In this document: positions 1-10,867 of the stretch, in pieces
Numbering within the stretch: the first letter of the stretch is position 1
Layout of the letters: each line of letters begins with the position of its first letter
From: Allacma fusca
Lineage: Eukaryota; Arthropoda; Collembola; Symphypleona; Sminthuridae
DNA: 64,000 nt
Reading direction: 5' to 3'
Assembly (NCBI GenBank): GCA_947179485.1
Contig: OX359248.1
Location: 699,501 to 763,500, forward strand
The notes under the pieces: generated by a model
What the model was told of the DNA's origin: nothing
The model's input: the letters and a program-made list of their open reading frames with translations, nothing else
The model's database searches: none
Made by a program: the position numbers and the translations under genes

Positions 1-215
1 CTGAATTTAGGATTCAATATGATAACGGTTGCTTCCACTGCATGGTGTACCATGTGCTGACTGTGATGTCGTTTGTAATTTCTTTGTGCATGTTGAAGCT
101 GAATAAATCTTTCGCGGTTCCAGACTTTCATTACGACGAATTCGAATAATTAAAGTTTTGTCCAAAAATGCTGACGTATCCAAAAATAATCTTTCTACGC
201 ATGATTAAATTTATG

Positions 216-480
216 TACTCGAGTACTTTCTGCAGTTTCGAGTACGAGTATCAAGTAATTGCAAATACAGTACTTGTACTTGTACTCGTATCTTGCTACA
301 AGTACGAGCTGCGTGCCCGTACTTGGTATGCTACTCGTTCTAAATTACTCGAGTACAAGTATGGACAGATTAACTTGACCCGAGAGTACAAGTACATAAT
401 TTACGGGGACTCCGTACTTGTTCCGTACTTGTACTTGGACTTGAAACTCGAGTAGGTACTTTAACCCGTGCGGAGCTCTG
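216..480. repeat. GTACTTG-word array, truncated hAT-type element
   Basis: The stretch is a dense, degenerate array of GTACTTG / CGAGTAC words. It ends at a hAT-like terminus, read on the minus strand as CAGAGCTCCGCACGGG. A related terminus (CAGCTCCGCACGAGGG) occurs near 12218. No matching left terminus or 8-bp duplication was found, so the element looks truncated on the left. The open reading frames across it are by-products of the repeat. Confidence 0.55.
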
Positions 481-1057
481 TACACAATCATGAAAAAGTT
501 AATACATAGTTTTGTAACTCCATTTATACTCCTGCTCATTCGTACGACGTATAAATATGGAAATAACAGGATTATCAACATTGGATTGGACGTTTGTATT
601 TACAATGAAGTTCCTTTATTATAGTCTTAAATTAAGATCTGCTTTGAATGTACTGGGGGTTCTTACAGTTTCTCATTTTTGAATTCTGTTCGTTATTTCC
701 ATAATGTGCACTGATATATTCGAAACAACGTTTCCTTCCTTCAACGGATTGCTTAAATTTGTGTATGATGAGTAACACTTCGTGTAGATTTTTGATAACA
801 TTGATTTATTATAACAAAAATCTAGACCTTTGTTATAATATATATAAGGTGATTAACAACTAAAATTACAACCAGAAAGGCGAAAATAATGTCTTTTCGA
901 GGTGTTACAACCTGAAAAGTCATCCCATAATTGTGTACAGTTGTCGTAATAATACTTGCCCAATCGCAATAGAGGAAGAAACTAGATGAAGCCCTAGAAA
1001 TGTAATAATTTGCATGATTTTGGAATTTTATCGACCGCTCGAGGGTGGTGGGGGTAG
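481..1057. other. No recognisable feature
   Basis: AT-rich sequence. I see no coding potential, splice pattern or terminal repeats here. Confidence 0.5.
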
Positions 1058-1272
1058 CCATGACTTGACTAGAAAGTTTCGAGAAGAAAGGCTAGTCGAG
1101 TCAAGTCAAACATCAAGATGTCGTCGCTCTAAGGATTCTAGTCAAGTCAAGTCCCGCAATTAAAAAAATATTACGTAGTCAAGTCAAGTTTTACTGCCAG
1201 GGTATTTTTATCTGCTATTCTAGTCAAGTCGCAAGTTTTCAAGTCAAGTCTGACTTGACTCGGGCAGCACTG
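1058..1272. repeat. AAGTC/CTTGAC array ending in hAT-like terminus
   Basis: Repeated GTCAAGTC words on both strands end at GGGCAGCACTG. This resembles the right terminus of the complete element at 59911-60740 (GCGCAGCACTG). The left terminus and a target duplication are missing, so it is read as a truncated member of that or a sister family. Confidence 0.55.
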
Positions 1273-1299
1273 ATTAGCTGCATGGTGACTGCAGCCAGA

Positions 1300-1700
1300 A
1301 TCCACCGACATTGACGGGATTTTTACGGATTTTAGCGAACATGTCGGGCGATTTTAGCCGATGTGTGTCGGGTTAAAGTGGATTTTAGCCGACACATTAT
1401 TTTTTACGATTCCAACCGACATCCGACAAAAGGTTGATTTTACCCGACATCCGACATACATATGTCGGGAGATTTTAGCCGACATGATTTTTTTCTTCTT
1501 CTGACATCCGACACGTCGGGAGATTTTAGCAGACATGATTTTTATTTCTTCTTCTGACATCAGACATGTCGGGAGATTTTAGCCGACATGAATTTTTATT
1601 TCTTCTTCTGACATCCGACATGTCTGGAGATTTTAACCGACATGAAACTTTTTCTTCTTCCGACACTTGACATGTCAGGAGATTTTGGTTTTTTCATCTT
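1300..1700. repeat. ~53-bp tandem array built on CCGACAT/ATGTCGG
   Basis: The 3' part is a tandem array. The landmark GTCGGGAGATTTTAG or a variant recurs at 1464, 1515, 1568, 1622 and 1674, a spacing of 51-54 bp. Each unit holds an inverted CCGACAT / ATGTCGG pair plus a TTTCTTCTTC tract. The 5' part has the same words without strict periodicity. The boundary resembles the other short-word elements of the window, but no terminal repeats or target duplication were found. Confidence 0.65.
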
Positions 1701-2006
1701 CCGGCATGTTGGATGACGTTTAACTACTATTTTGAAGAGGTAAAACTGGGGAAACAAATATTTTCACATTTCTATCGTGTTAACCATAGTTGTTGGATAT
1801 GAGAACTAATTTTACCTTTTAGGAAAAACGGTCTACGGGTATTTTTCTGGGACCGTCCTTTTACACTCCTCGATCATTTTTTTCCGAAGCTTTTGCATTT
1901 GAACCGCTTTATCAAACATTTTGTCCTACAGTAATCGAAACTCATAAAATTTAAGGAATACAGCATTAGTCAGATCACCATGGCGATACCTGACCAATAC
2001 CTGGAT

Positions 2007-2274
2007 CAATACCAATGGGCATTGGAATAATTATTTTCATATAAATCAAAGAACATCTACTGCCAAATAAAATCTTAAAAGTTTTCCACAAACTGGGACA
2101 TGCGATATATTTCCTCCATATTTAATCATTTCGACATACGCATAAACTAAACTTTTGAGTTTTGCCCTTTAATGTACAACCAGGGTTACTCAAATAAAAA
2201 TGTAATATTTTATTTAACAGTGGAGGATCTTTGATTTATAAGAAAATAATTATTCCAATTCCCATTGTCAATAC
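2007..2274. mobile_element. MITE with ~65-bp terminal inverted repeats
   Basis: The segment at about 2010-2078 is the inverted complement of about 2202-2272. The outer part pairs AATGGGCATTGGAATAATTA with its partner, and the inner part pairs around ATAAATCAAAGA. The core between the arms is about 120 bp and non-coding. The right arm abuts a separate hAT-like terminus at 2275. No clear target duplication was seen. Confidence 0.65.
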
Positions 2275-2390
2275 CAGTGCTCGGCACGGGTATGGGTAAT
2301 ACTCGGGTAAATTGGTACGGGTATGGGCTCAAAATTTCGGGTATATACATATATAGTGGTATGGGTACGGGTAGTTCTGTAACTGTAATA
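2275..2390. mobile_element. hAT-like left end with GGGTA(C/T)GGG words
   Basis: It starts with CAGTGCTCGGCACGGG, a hAT-like terminus, followed by repeated GGTACGGGTATGGG words. No right terminus was found, so this is a fragment. Confidence 0.45.
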
Positions 2391-2451
2391 TTGTTCACGT
2401 TTGGTCGAATCGACAGCGGGTAATAACGTTTTCAAACTTTGAGTTTAAAAA

Positions 2452-2650
2452 AGTGACAAAAGATAACATGACCTCAAATTGACCTGAGTCACAAATAGCA
2501 ACATGCCCTCAAATTGTCTTTACAGTATTAAGTCACAAATACACTCAAATTGACCTCAGAGATAAAACGTTTCATGAACTCAAATTGACCTCAGTCAGTT
2601 ACATGAAATTTCATTGACCTTAAATTGATCTCAGTGAGTTATAAGAATTA
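2452..2650. repeat. Degenerate tandem repeat, CTCAAATTGACCTCAGT unit
   Basis: About five degenerate units contain CATGA..CTCAAATTGACCTCAGT followed by a CACAAATA-like spacer, roughly 40-45 bp each. No coding content. Confidence 0.6.
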
Positions 2651-2963
2651 TTATTATTTCCTATTTTGATTGCAGATTGGCTGCTCCACAGAATTGTTTT
2701 GAAATAAAGAAAGCGCTTGATTTCCTCCTCTGTCTTAACTCTTAACATTTACACGTTTATTAACCTGGGGACCTGTGGGTCGTGAAATTTTACAAATAAA
2801 GCAGAGGTTATTTTACTTTTGAAAATTCAAAAAGGAACAAAACCATTAGAAGCATTCTTTGAGCCATAATACTGTGTTTTTTAGAAGAAAGTGCAGAATA
2901 TTGGGAAATTATTTTACCTCTACTCCTATGCTGAAGACCGAAATGTTCTACAACTTTAAATAC

Positions 2964-3560
2964 TTACAAGTAACCCACGCCCCATGACCACTCGGGATCG
3001 GAATGAAATTTTGTGGGAGCTTAGGTACCTGGCCCAATGTCCCAGCGAGAGCAAAAGTTTGTGCCATCTCGCCCTGGTTTGCGCGGGAAATCGCACAGAA
3101 GTTTTAAATTCTAATTCGTGAACAAAGGGTCCCCCCTGTTCAACTTAAATTTTCCAATGTTAAATCGTATAAGGAAACTTCATTTTCAAATTTCACGAAA
3201 AAAATTAAAATGCATCAAAGATAATTAATATCCCTTATAACACAACATTAGCATGTTTTCAAACTTGATTTATGCCATCTCGCCCATGTTGCCGGTGGAA
3301 GCCGGATTTACGTTAGAAATTTTTTAAAAAGATATAAGGGTCCCCGTCTGCTTTAAAATTGTATATCCCATAAGAGTTCAAAATTTCATATCCCTATTTT
3401 CAAATTTCGCAAAAAATAAAAATGTTAAAAATGCGTAACAGCTCATTAATATGCCATTCAACATTATATTAGCACATGTTACCAAACAACACCAGTAGGA
3501 CCATATTAGTGGAAATGACTTTATTGATTTATCTTTAACGGGGCGTGGGTTACTTGTTAG
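2964..3560. mobile_element. MITE with ACAAGTAACCCACGCCCC ends and internal duplication
   Basis: The left end (2966-2983) reads ACAAGTAACCCACGCCCC and the right end (3540-3557) is its inverted complement. The interior holds two diverged direct copies of a ~210-bp unit. Each opens with TGCCATCTCGCCC (about 3061 and 3272) and runs through an ATAAGGGTCCCC-like stretch to ATTAGCA. There is no open reading frame of note. The superfamily is not assignable from the ends. Confidence 0.65.
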
Positions 3561-3639
3561 TGCATGTGGGGCATACTAACAAACGTGATACTATACTGTA
3601 ATTCAATTTGATTTAAAGATCTTCACCTATTCCGTTCTA

Positions 3640-4472
3640 CTTTTGATTTTTAAAATATTTTAAACGTAATCGTTTCATGGATCTGCAAATATGCAAGCTA
3701 ATTTTATTTCTAATCAAAAACGCATCTAATTTTTTTGCTCTTGAATGAAAATGTGCAATATAAAATATCGCTGCAGCAAGTCAAAATTACATGTAGGAGA
3801 CACGGACGGGAAGGGGCTTGAATACGAATACTTTTTCAAACCTTGAGATACGTAGAAAATACTTGACAAATGGCTTTGTATGGTCGAAACAAATTTTCAA
3901 TTTATTTTTTTCGGATCCTAATTCCGATTCCGATTCTAATACTTTTCTTTAAGCCCATTTTTTAGGTAGTGTAAGTATCGAATTTCAAAAATTCTTTTTA
4001 AATTCCAATTCTACTGTCATTGATCTATTTGTCTATACTTACAACTAATCAATGCAACTGTTGGCTCTTAAAAGATGTTGCTATAGGATTTACCGTTTAT
4101 TATGTTGTATTTATGTGTTTAGTAATTTGGTTGTTGAATGAATGATATTGAATAATTTGGAACGAATCTAATGGTACGAAGTTGCTTCAATGTTTAATGT
4201 TGTATGATGATACTTAAAATCAATTCCAATTTCGAGTGCGAATAAACAACACGTTAAAATAATTTCTCTGCAAAAGGCGAGTAATTTCTACGTTCAAGTT
4301 GTTAGCTCAATCCTTCGCGTTTGTTCGCACCGGGAAGCAAAGGCTTCCACTTACGAAGGGTTGACATATTTTACACGAGAAATTAAGGAACTCAATTGGT
4401 GTGCCTTGGGCACTGGTCCTTCGATAAACTACATATTATTATACGTTCCGTGGGTTTGATTTAGCGGTAACA
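3640..4472. repeat. 833-bp segment duplicated at 9961-10793
   Basis: This stretch (419 bp of flank plus the left BEL LTR) recurs at 9961-10793 with one visible base difference (TTTTTAAAATATT against TTTTTAATATATT). The second copy begins 17 bp into what should be the right LTR, so the element's right end was rearranged. Confidence 0.9.
4059..4472 (+). repeat. BEL/Pao element 1, left LTR
   Basis: 414-bp LTR beginning TGTTGGCTCTTAAAAGATG and ending GCGGTAACA. Its left flank is the target duplication GCAAC. An AATAAA lies inside it near 4243. Confidence 0.9.
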
Positions 4473-4474
4473 TT

Positions 4475-4492
4475 TGGTCCTTCGAACCGGAT
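4475..4492 (+). other. Primer-binding site, tRNA-Tyr type
   Basis: TGGTCCTTCGAACCGGAT starts two bases after the left LTR. It is complementary to the 3' end of arthropod tRNA-Tyr (recalled as ending TCCGGCTCGAAGGA plus CCA) with one mismatch. The same 18-mer follows the left LTR of BEL/Pao element 2. Confidence 0.75.
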
Positions 4493-4513
4493 CAAGATCA
4501 GTGAAAGAGTAAA

Positions 4514-7500
4514 ATGGAGAAAATAGTTGCTGAAGGCTCTGGAGCGATGGCTGGCGCAGGCATTGAAGAGATTCGAAAGAGCAGGAGAAAACAAGCGCTG
4601 GAGCCCGAGTATCCTTACTTGAACTCACCATCGCGACGGAAAAATGCAGTTGGGGAAGATGTGCTTAACAACAAATATGAAAATGATTGCGAGGATGATG
4701 AATCTGTTTCCATGGTATCTGGTGTATCACGTCGTAGCAAAGGTAGTAACTATTCAACAGCAAGTTCTCGTAACCAAGTAATGAAAAAACAATTGAAAGT
4801 TGAGCTAAATTCTTTTAAGCGTATTAGCGAAATGGAAAATACGGTTGCCCTGGAAAAATTAGCTAGGGAAAAAGAGATAGAGAAACGCAGGGTCGAAATG
4901 GAGAAACTCATCATAGAAGAAGAATCAGATGAAGACCTTCAAAACTTGGATGCTGTCGATGGTGCTGAAGTGCCAGAACAAATGAATACAAATAACAACA
5001 AAAATGTTGTCCAGTGGTTAGATAAAGATGCTGGTTGGGGTCCTCCTGCCAGCGACGTTAAGTGCCAGCTTCTTCAGACGAACATAAGGTTGGACCGTCT
5101 CATGTCACGGCAGACAGTAAGCAAGGATTTACCACATTTCGACGGTAACCCTGAAGAATGGAGATGTGTGCTCTTTCGGATGATGAGAACATGATGCGCC
5201 TTCAAAAATGCTTGAAGGGGAGAGCCCGGGATGCTGTGCTGCGGTACTGGGGATTCCGGAGCAAGTTCCATCGGTTATTAGGACTTTGGAATTACTGTAC
5301 GGACGTTCGGATCTGATAGTAGAAGCACTGGTGAAGAAAGTTCGGGCGATGGCTCAAATCAAGGAAAGTAAACCTGATTCTGTTATTTCCTTCGCTAATC
5401 ATGTGGCAAATTTAGTAGCTACTATGAAACAATTAAAAAGAAATGGTCACATGTACAATCCTTCTCTACTCACTGAGTTAATTCTAAAGCTCACCCCTTC
5501 GTGGAGATTTAAGTGGTGTAGAAAGTCCCTCGATATGGACGCTGAACCAACCATTGAAGACTTCAGTAAATGGCTCCAGAAGATCGCATTGACTATGAGC
5601 TTGATGCCAGTGGATGGGAATACGGTTGAAAACAAGGCTAATGACAAGCAAATTGCAAAGAAACCCGTCTTCACGGCTAGTTCAGTTGGAGAGAAAGCAT
5701 GTGCATATTGTGACAAGCCTAATCATGCAGTCGAAGTCTGTAGAAAGTTGAAAAGCGACAATGTCTGGACAAGATGGAAGACCGTAAGGAGTAAGTCCTT
5801 ATGTTATGTATGTCTTGGGGCAGGGCATAGGTCGCAAGATTGCAGCAAGAAAACCACCTGCGGGGTTGATGGCTGTGACAAAGTCCACAATAAGTTGCTA
5901 CACAAGTCGGAGAAGAAAGTTGAAGGCGGAAATGCTGGCGCCACTGAAAAAGATGATTCGACAACAGTTTTGTGTGGTCATGCAACAGGTGCAATGAAAG
6001 ATGTCTTATTGCGAGTCATTCCTGTGAAACTCTCGAGCGGTCAAGAGGAAGTCCTCACCTATGCTCTCCTAGATGAAGGTTCTACGGTGACGATGGTGGA
6101 TTCATCAGTTGCAGAATCACTTGGGCTGCGTGGAGTTAAAAGTCCGTTATGTATTCAGTGGACCAATGGAATGACCAAGGAGGAGTCAGAGTCAGAGATA
6201 GTTTCTATGGAAATTTCAGGTGTTGCGGAAGGAGCTAAGAGGTTCCAGTTGAATAATGCCCGAACGGTAAACAATTTGCAGTTACCAACGCAAACAATCA
6301 ACATGGAGTTGATCAAGGAGAAATGGCCGTACCTTTGTGACGTTCCATTTTCCTCAATGCTGAACGGTCGTCCGTTTATCCTAATTGGATCTGATAATAT
6401 CCTCCTGACAACGCCAAGACAACTTCGTCAGGGTCGTTGGAATGATCCCGTGGCTACTAAAACTTGGCTAGGCTGGGTGGTCCATGGGAATATTTCTATA
6501 CCAAAAAGATTGGATTCCTGCATCTCGTTAATGATTTATGAAGACCACCGAGAGGAATTAACAGAATTGGTGAAGAAAACCTTTGCCACTGAGGCGTTTG
6601 GGGTGAAATTGGTCGACAAACCTCTCAGATCAATTGAAGACGAACGGTCAGTGGCTCTTATGGAGAGATCTACTCGTCGAGTGAATGATCGATTCGAGAC
6701 GGGACTTTTGTGGAAGAAAAATGATACGATACTTCCTGAAAGCAAGTCTAATGCTATGCGGCGTCTCTTGTCAATGGAGAAGAAAATGGATCGGGATGAG
6801 GTATTTGCTAATGAATATTGCCTTAAAATTCAGGATTACGTCGACAAGGGTTACTGTCGAAAATTAACTCCATTGGAAGCGAAAAAGAAGTCACCACGTA
6901 CATGGTTTATCCCGCACTTTGCGGTATTTAACCCTAATAAGCCAGGCAAATTGCGTTTAGTTTTTGACGCAGCTGCTAAGTCACATGGTGTGAGCCTCAA
7001 TGATGCTTTGATGAAGGGACCTGATCTGCTTAACCCACTTCCAGCTGTACTTATGAGATTTCGAAAACCTCGTGTGGCCATTATGGGAGACGTCAAAGAA
7101 ATGTTTCACCAAGTAAAAATGGTTCCCGATGATGTAGATAGCCAAAGATTTCTTTGGCGGGGGAAGAAAAGGATGGGGGAGCCGGAGGAGTACGTGATGG
7201 ACTCAATGATCTTTGGAGCCGCCTGTTCACCCGCCAGCGCTATTTACGTGAAAGATTGTAATGCTTCTGAGTTTAAGGAACAATTTCCGAAAGAAGTACT
7301 CGCTATACATGAAAATATGTATATGGATGACTTGCTTGATGGTGCGGATGATGAAGACACAGCCGTTGAGATGGTCAGCAATATTATTAACATTTTCCAG
7401 AAGGGAGGATTTCTGATGTGCAATTGGGCCAGTAGTTCCCGACTTGTGGCTGAAAGCATTCCTGTTGATCTTCGAGCAAAAGGACAACGTAACCTCCAGG

Positions 7501-9956
7501 AAGGAAGCATGCAGACAGAGCGAGTACTTGGGTTGCAGTGAAACCCTGAAAATGATAGTTTTCATTTCTTAATAAATTTTCATCATGTTAATGTTGAAGT
7601 TAGTTCTGGTGCCAGAATTCCGACGAAACGTGAGGTCCTCAAGTTGGTGATGTCGTTGTTCGACCCTTTAGGATTCATTGCTAATTTTGTCGTTCAAGCT
7701 AAAATCTTATTCCAGAGCATTTGGTTGAGTGAAATAGGTTGGGACGACCGGATCAAGCCTAATCAATTCACTCGCTGGACGGACTGGTTGAAGGAGATGA
7801 AGAAAATTGTTGACATACGGATCCCAAGATGTTACTCAATGAAACTTCGGTCTGCTATGTCATTGCATTTACACGTTTTTGTTGATGCCAGCGAGGAAGC
7901 TTTCGGGGCAATATGCTATTTTAGGATCGAACTGGTTGATAATGTGGAAGTTTCGTTTGTCCTCGCAAAAACTCGGGTAGCTCCTATTAAAAAGCTTTCA
8001 GTTCCACGTCTGGAGCTTCAAGCAGCGGTTATGGGTAGTAGAATGGCAATTACGGTAGGTAAGGAGCTGAAGGTAGTCATAACTAAAAGGTACTTCTGGT
8101 CGGACTCTCGTACTGTACTGTGCTGGATTCGATCCTCCACGAGGAAATTCAAACAATTTGTAGCGCATAGAATTGGAGAAATTTTAGAGGCGACGGAAGT
8201 ACAAGAGTGGCGCTGGGTTCCGACAGCGGAAAACGTTGCTGATGATGCAACACGGAGCACGACTGAAATTAAATTCAGCGACCAAAGTAGATGGTTTACT
8301 GGTCCAAAATTTATGAGGGAACCGGAGAAGAACTGGCCAGAAGAACCATCGACCCAACCACCAGAGGTACTGGAGGAGGAGGTCAAGAAACGGACTGTGT
8401 GTATAGTAACTACGGTGACAAAATTTGAACTGCCCGACCCGGAGCAGTGCTCATCCTGGATAAAAATTATTAGAATAACAGCATGGGTGGTAAGATTTGT
8501 CAAAAATTTTGTTAAGAATTCTAAGAAAATGTCGTTGCAACGGGGGAAGCTTTTGGTGAATGAGCTTCAACAAGCGGAGCAACTGTGGTGGAAAGCAGTG
8601 CAGCAGGAACATTTCCCGTTGGAAATGTCAAGACTTGTGACTGGTAGTGCCATTGACAGCTCCAGCAAGTTAATTGCGTTGTGTCCTTACCTTGACAACG
8701 ATGGGGTCATGCGGGTTCAAGGTAGAGCTGAGCGAGCAGAAGTTCTTGGGACGTATGCAAAGAATCCTGTGATTCTACATCCCGATCACCGCTACACAAA
8801 ATTACTACTGTCACACTTCCATGAACAAGGTGGACACCACGGGATGGAAACTGTCCTGAACGAGGTTCGACAGAAGTTTTGGGTGCTGAAAATGAGGGCA
8901 GCAGTGAAGCGGAGTTTTTATAATTGTCAACACTGCAAAAATATAAAAGCTACTCCTCAACCTCCTATGATGGGATTATTACCGGTGGAGAGATTGACGG
9001 TTCAAACCCGCCCGTTTACGTACGCAGGTGTTGATTTTTTCGGACCGATGATAGTGACAACTGGAAGGAGCCATGTAAAACGCTATGGAGTTATATTTAC
9101 TTGCCTGAGTGTCAGAGCTGTACACTTAGAGTTGTCGAAGGATCTTTCAACAGATGCGACACTGAATGCTGTGAGGCGTTTTATCGCAAGAAGAGGTCCT
9201 GTGCAGCGATTGTTTTCTGATAACGGGACCAATTTCCGCGGGGCGGACAATGAAATCCAAAAGGCAGTTAAGGTCCTAGATGACTCTGGAGTAATGGAAA
9301 AGTTGACGGCACGTGGTATTGATTGGAGATTTATTCCTCCCGGTTCCCCTCACATGGGCGGTTGCTGGGAGCGCTTGGTTAAGTCCGTGAAAGTGGCCTT
9401 AGCAGCTACATTACATGAGCAGTTTCCACAGGAAGATGTGTTGTACACTCTGTTGACAGAGGCGGAGTACCTTATAAATAACAGACCCCTTACTCATGTT
9501 TCAGTAGATCCTGACGACCCGGAGAGTCTTACTCCGAATCATTTTCTGGGGACGAAAGGCATCGAAATCCAGATGGGAAAATTTGAAGATCATGACCGTC
9601 AGCTACGGCGACAATGGCGGTTTGTGCAAAGAATGGCGGACCTGTTCTGGGGACGTTGGGTGAAGGAATACCTTCCAACTCTTACTCGACGAAGTAAGTG
9701 GTACGGCGAAGGTGCCAATCTAAAGGTCAATGACATTGTCGTTATTGTTGACAAGAATGGACCCCACAATACTTGGCCGTTGGGTCGAGTGGTTGCAGTA
9801 TATCCGGGGAAGGACGGTCGTGTACGTGTGGGGGAAGTACAAACCAAAGACGGAGTGTACCGAAGACCTGTGGTGAAGATTGCTAAGCTTGACGTGCGAA
9901 AATATGATGACGAAGATGTACTTCGTTCATCAGGGGGAAGAAATGTTGGCTCTTAA
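4514..9956 (+). pseudogene. BEL/Pao element 1 gag-pol, broken
   Basis: The gag N-terminus is charged and coiled-coil-like (from the ATG at 4514). It is followed by the FDGNPEEW gag motif and two CCHC knuckles (CAYCDKPNHAVEVC and CYVCLGAGHRSQDC, about 5700-5860). Next come an aspartic protease with DEGST (about 6071), a reverse transcriptase with YMDD at 7320-7331, RNase H (about 7870-8260), and an integrase with zinc region (about 8800-8940) and the DDE marks GVDFFGP, SDNGTNF and CWERLVKS. Breaks: a short deletion with frame change just after NPEEW (about 5157-5165), a second small indel near 5235-5250, and an in-frame TGA at 7539-7541 where a Trp codon is expected. The reading frame is otherwise continuous to the stop at 9956, just past the start of the partial LTR. 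Confidence 0.9.
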
Positions 9957-9960
9957 AAGA
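9944..9960 (+). repeat. 17-bp LTR start, truncated
   Basis: TGTTGGCTCTTAAAAGA equals the first 17 bases of the LTR. It is then joined to a copy of the left flank (3640 onward) instead of continuing as LTR. It overlaps the pol stop codon. Confidence 0.85.
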
Positions 9961-10793
9961 CTTTTGATTTTTAATATATTTTAAACGTAATCGTTTCATG
10001 GATCTGCAAATATGCAAGCTAATTTTATTTCTAATCAAAAACGCATCTAATTTTTTTGCTCTTGAATGAAAATGTGCAATATAAAATATCGCTGCAGCAA
10101 GTCAAAATTACATGTAGGAGACACGGACGGGAAGGGGCTTGAATACGAATACTTTTTCAAACCTTGAGATACGTAGAAAATACTTGACAAATGGCTTTGT
10201 ATGGTCGAAACAAATTTTCAATTTATTTTTTTCGGATCCTAATTCCGATTCCGATTCTAATACTTTTCTTTAAGCCCATTTTTTAGGTAGTGTAAGTATC
10301 GAATTTCAAAAATTCTTTTTAAATTCCAATTCTACTGTCATTGATCTATTTGTCTATACTTACAACTAATCAATGCAACTGTTGGCTCTTAAAAGATGTT
10401 GCTATAGGATTTACCGTTTATTATGTTGTATTTATGTGTTTAGTAATTTGGTTGTTGAATGAATGATATTGAATAATTTGGAACGAATCTAATGGTACGA
10501 AGTTGCTTCAATGTTTAATGTTGTATGATGATACTTAAAATCAATTCCAATTTCGAGTGCGAATAAACAACACGTTAAAATAATTTCTCTGCAAAAGGCG
10601 AGTAATTTCTACGTTCAAGTTGTTAGCTCAATCCTTCGCGTTTGTTCGCACCGGGAAGCAAAGGCTTCCACTTACGAAGGGTTGACATATTTTACACGAG
10701 AAATTAAGGAACTCAATTGGTGTGCCTTGGGCACTGGTCCTTCGATAAACTACATATTATTATACGTTCCGTGGGTTTGATTTAGCGGTAACA
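9961..10793 (+). repeat. Second copy of 3640-4472, carrying the right LTR at 10380-10793
   Basis: It consists of 419 bp of duplicated upstream flank, then a complete LTR (10380-10793), then GCAAC. The GCAAC after the LTR is the true right-hand target duplication. The duplicated flank supplies a third GCAAC at 10375-10379. Confidence 0.9.
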
Positions 10794-10867
10794 GCAACTG
10801 TTCATTCACACTCGAGGTACAAAGTTTTTGGGGCACTGTGAAATTCGGATTCTGATTCCCGTCCCTG

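Larger units (their letters stand above)
4059..10793 (+). mobile_element. BEL/Pao LTR retrotransposon 1
   Basis: It has two 414-bp LTRs (4059-4472 and 10380-10793), TGTTGG...GTAACA, which read as identical. They are flanked by the 5-bp duplication GCAAC (4054-4058 and 10794-10798), as expected for BEL/Pao. Internal parts are a tRNA-Tyr primer-binding site and a plus-strand gag-pol. An extra 17-bp LTR start plus 419 bp of duplicated flank lies between the pol end and the right LTR. Identical LTRs suggest recent insertion or recent duplication, yet gag-pol is broken. Confidence 0.92.
3801..10867. mobile_element. Probable old hAT-type element hosting BEL/Pao element 1
   Basis: The left end CACGGACGGGAA (3801) and the right end, read inward as CAGGGACGGGAA (10867), form short terminal inverted repeats. 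The flanking octamers GTAGGAGA and ATAGAAGA match at 6 of 8 positions. GATTCCGATTCTAAT-like words sit inside both ends. BEL/Pao element 1 is inserted between them. The imperfect target duplication keeps this tentative. Confidence 0.45.
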
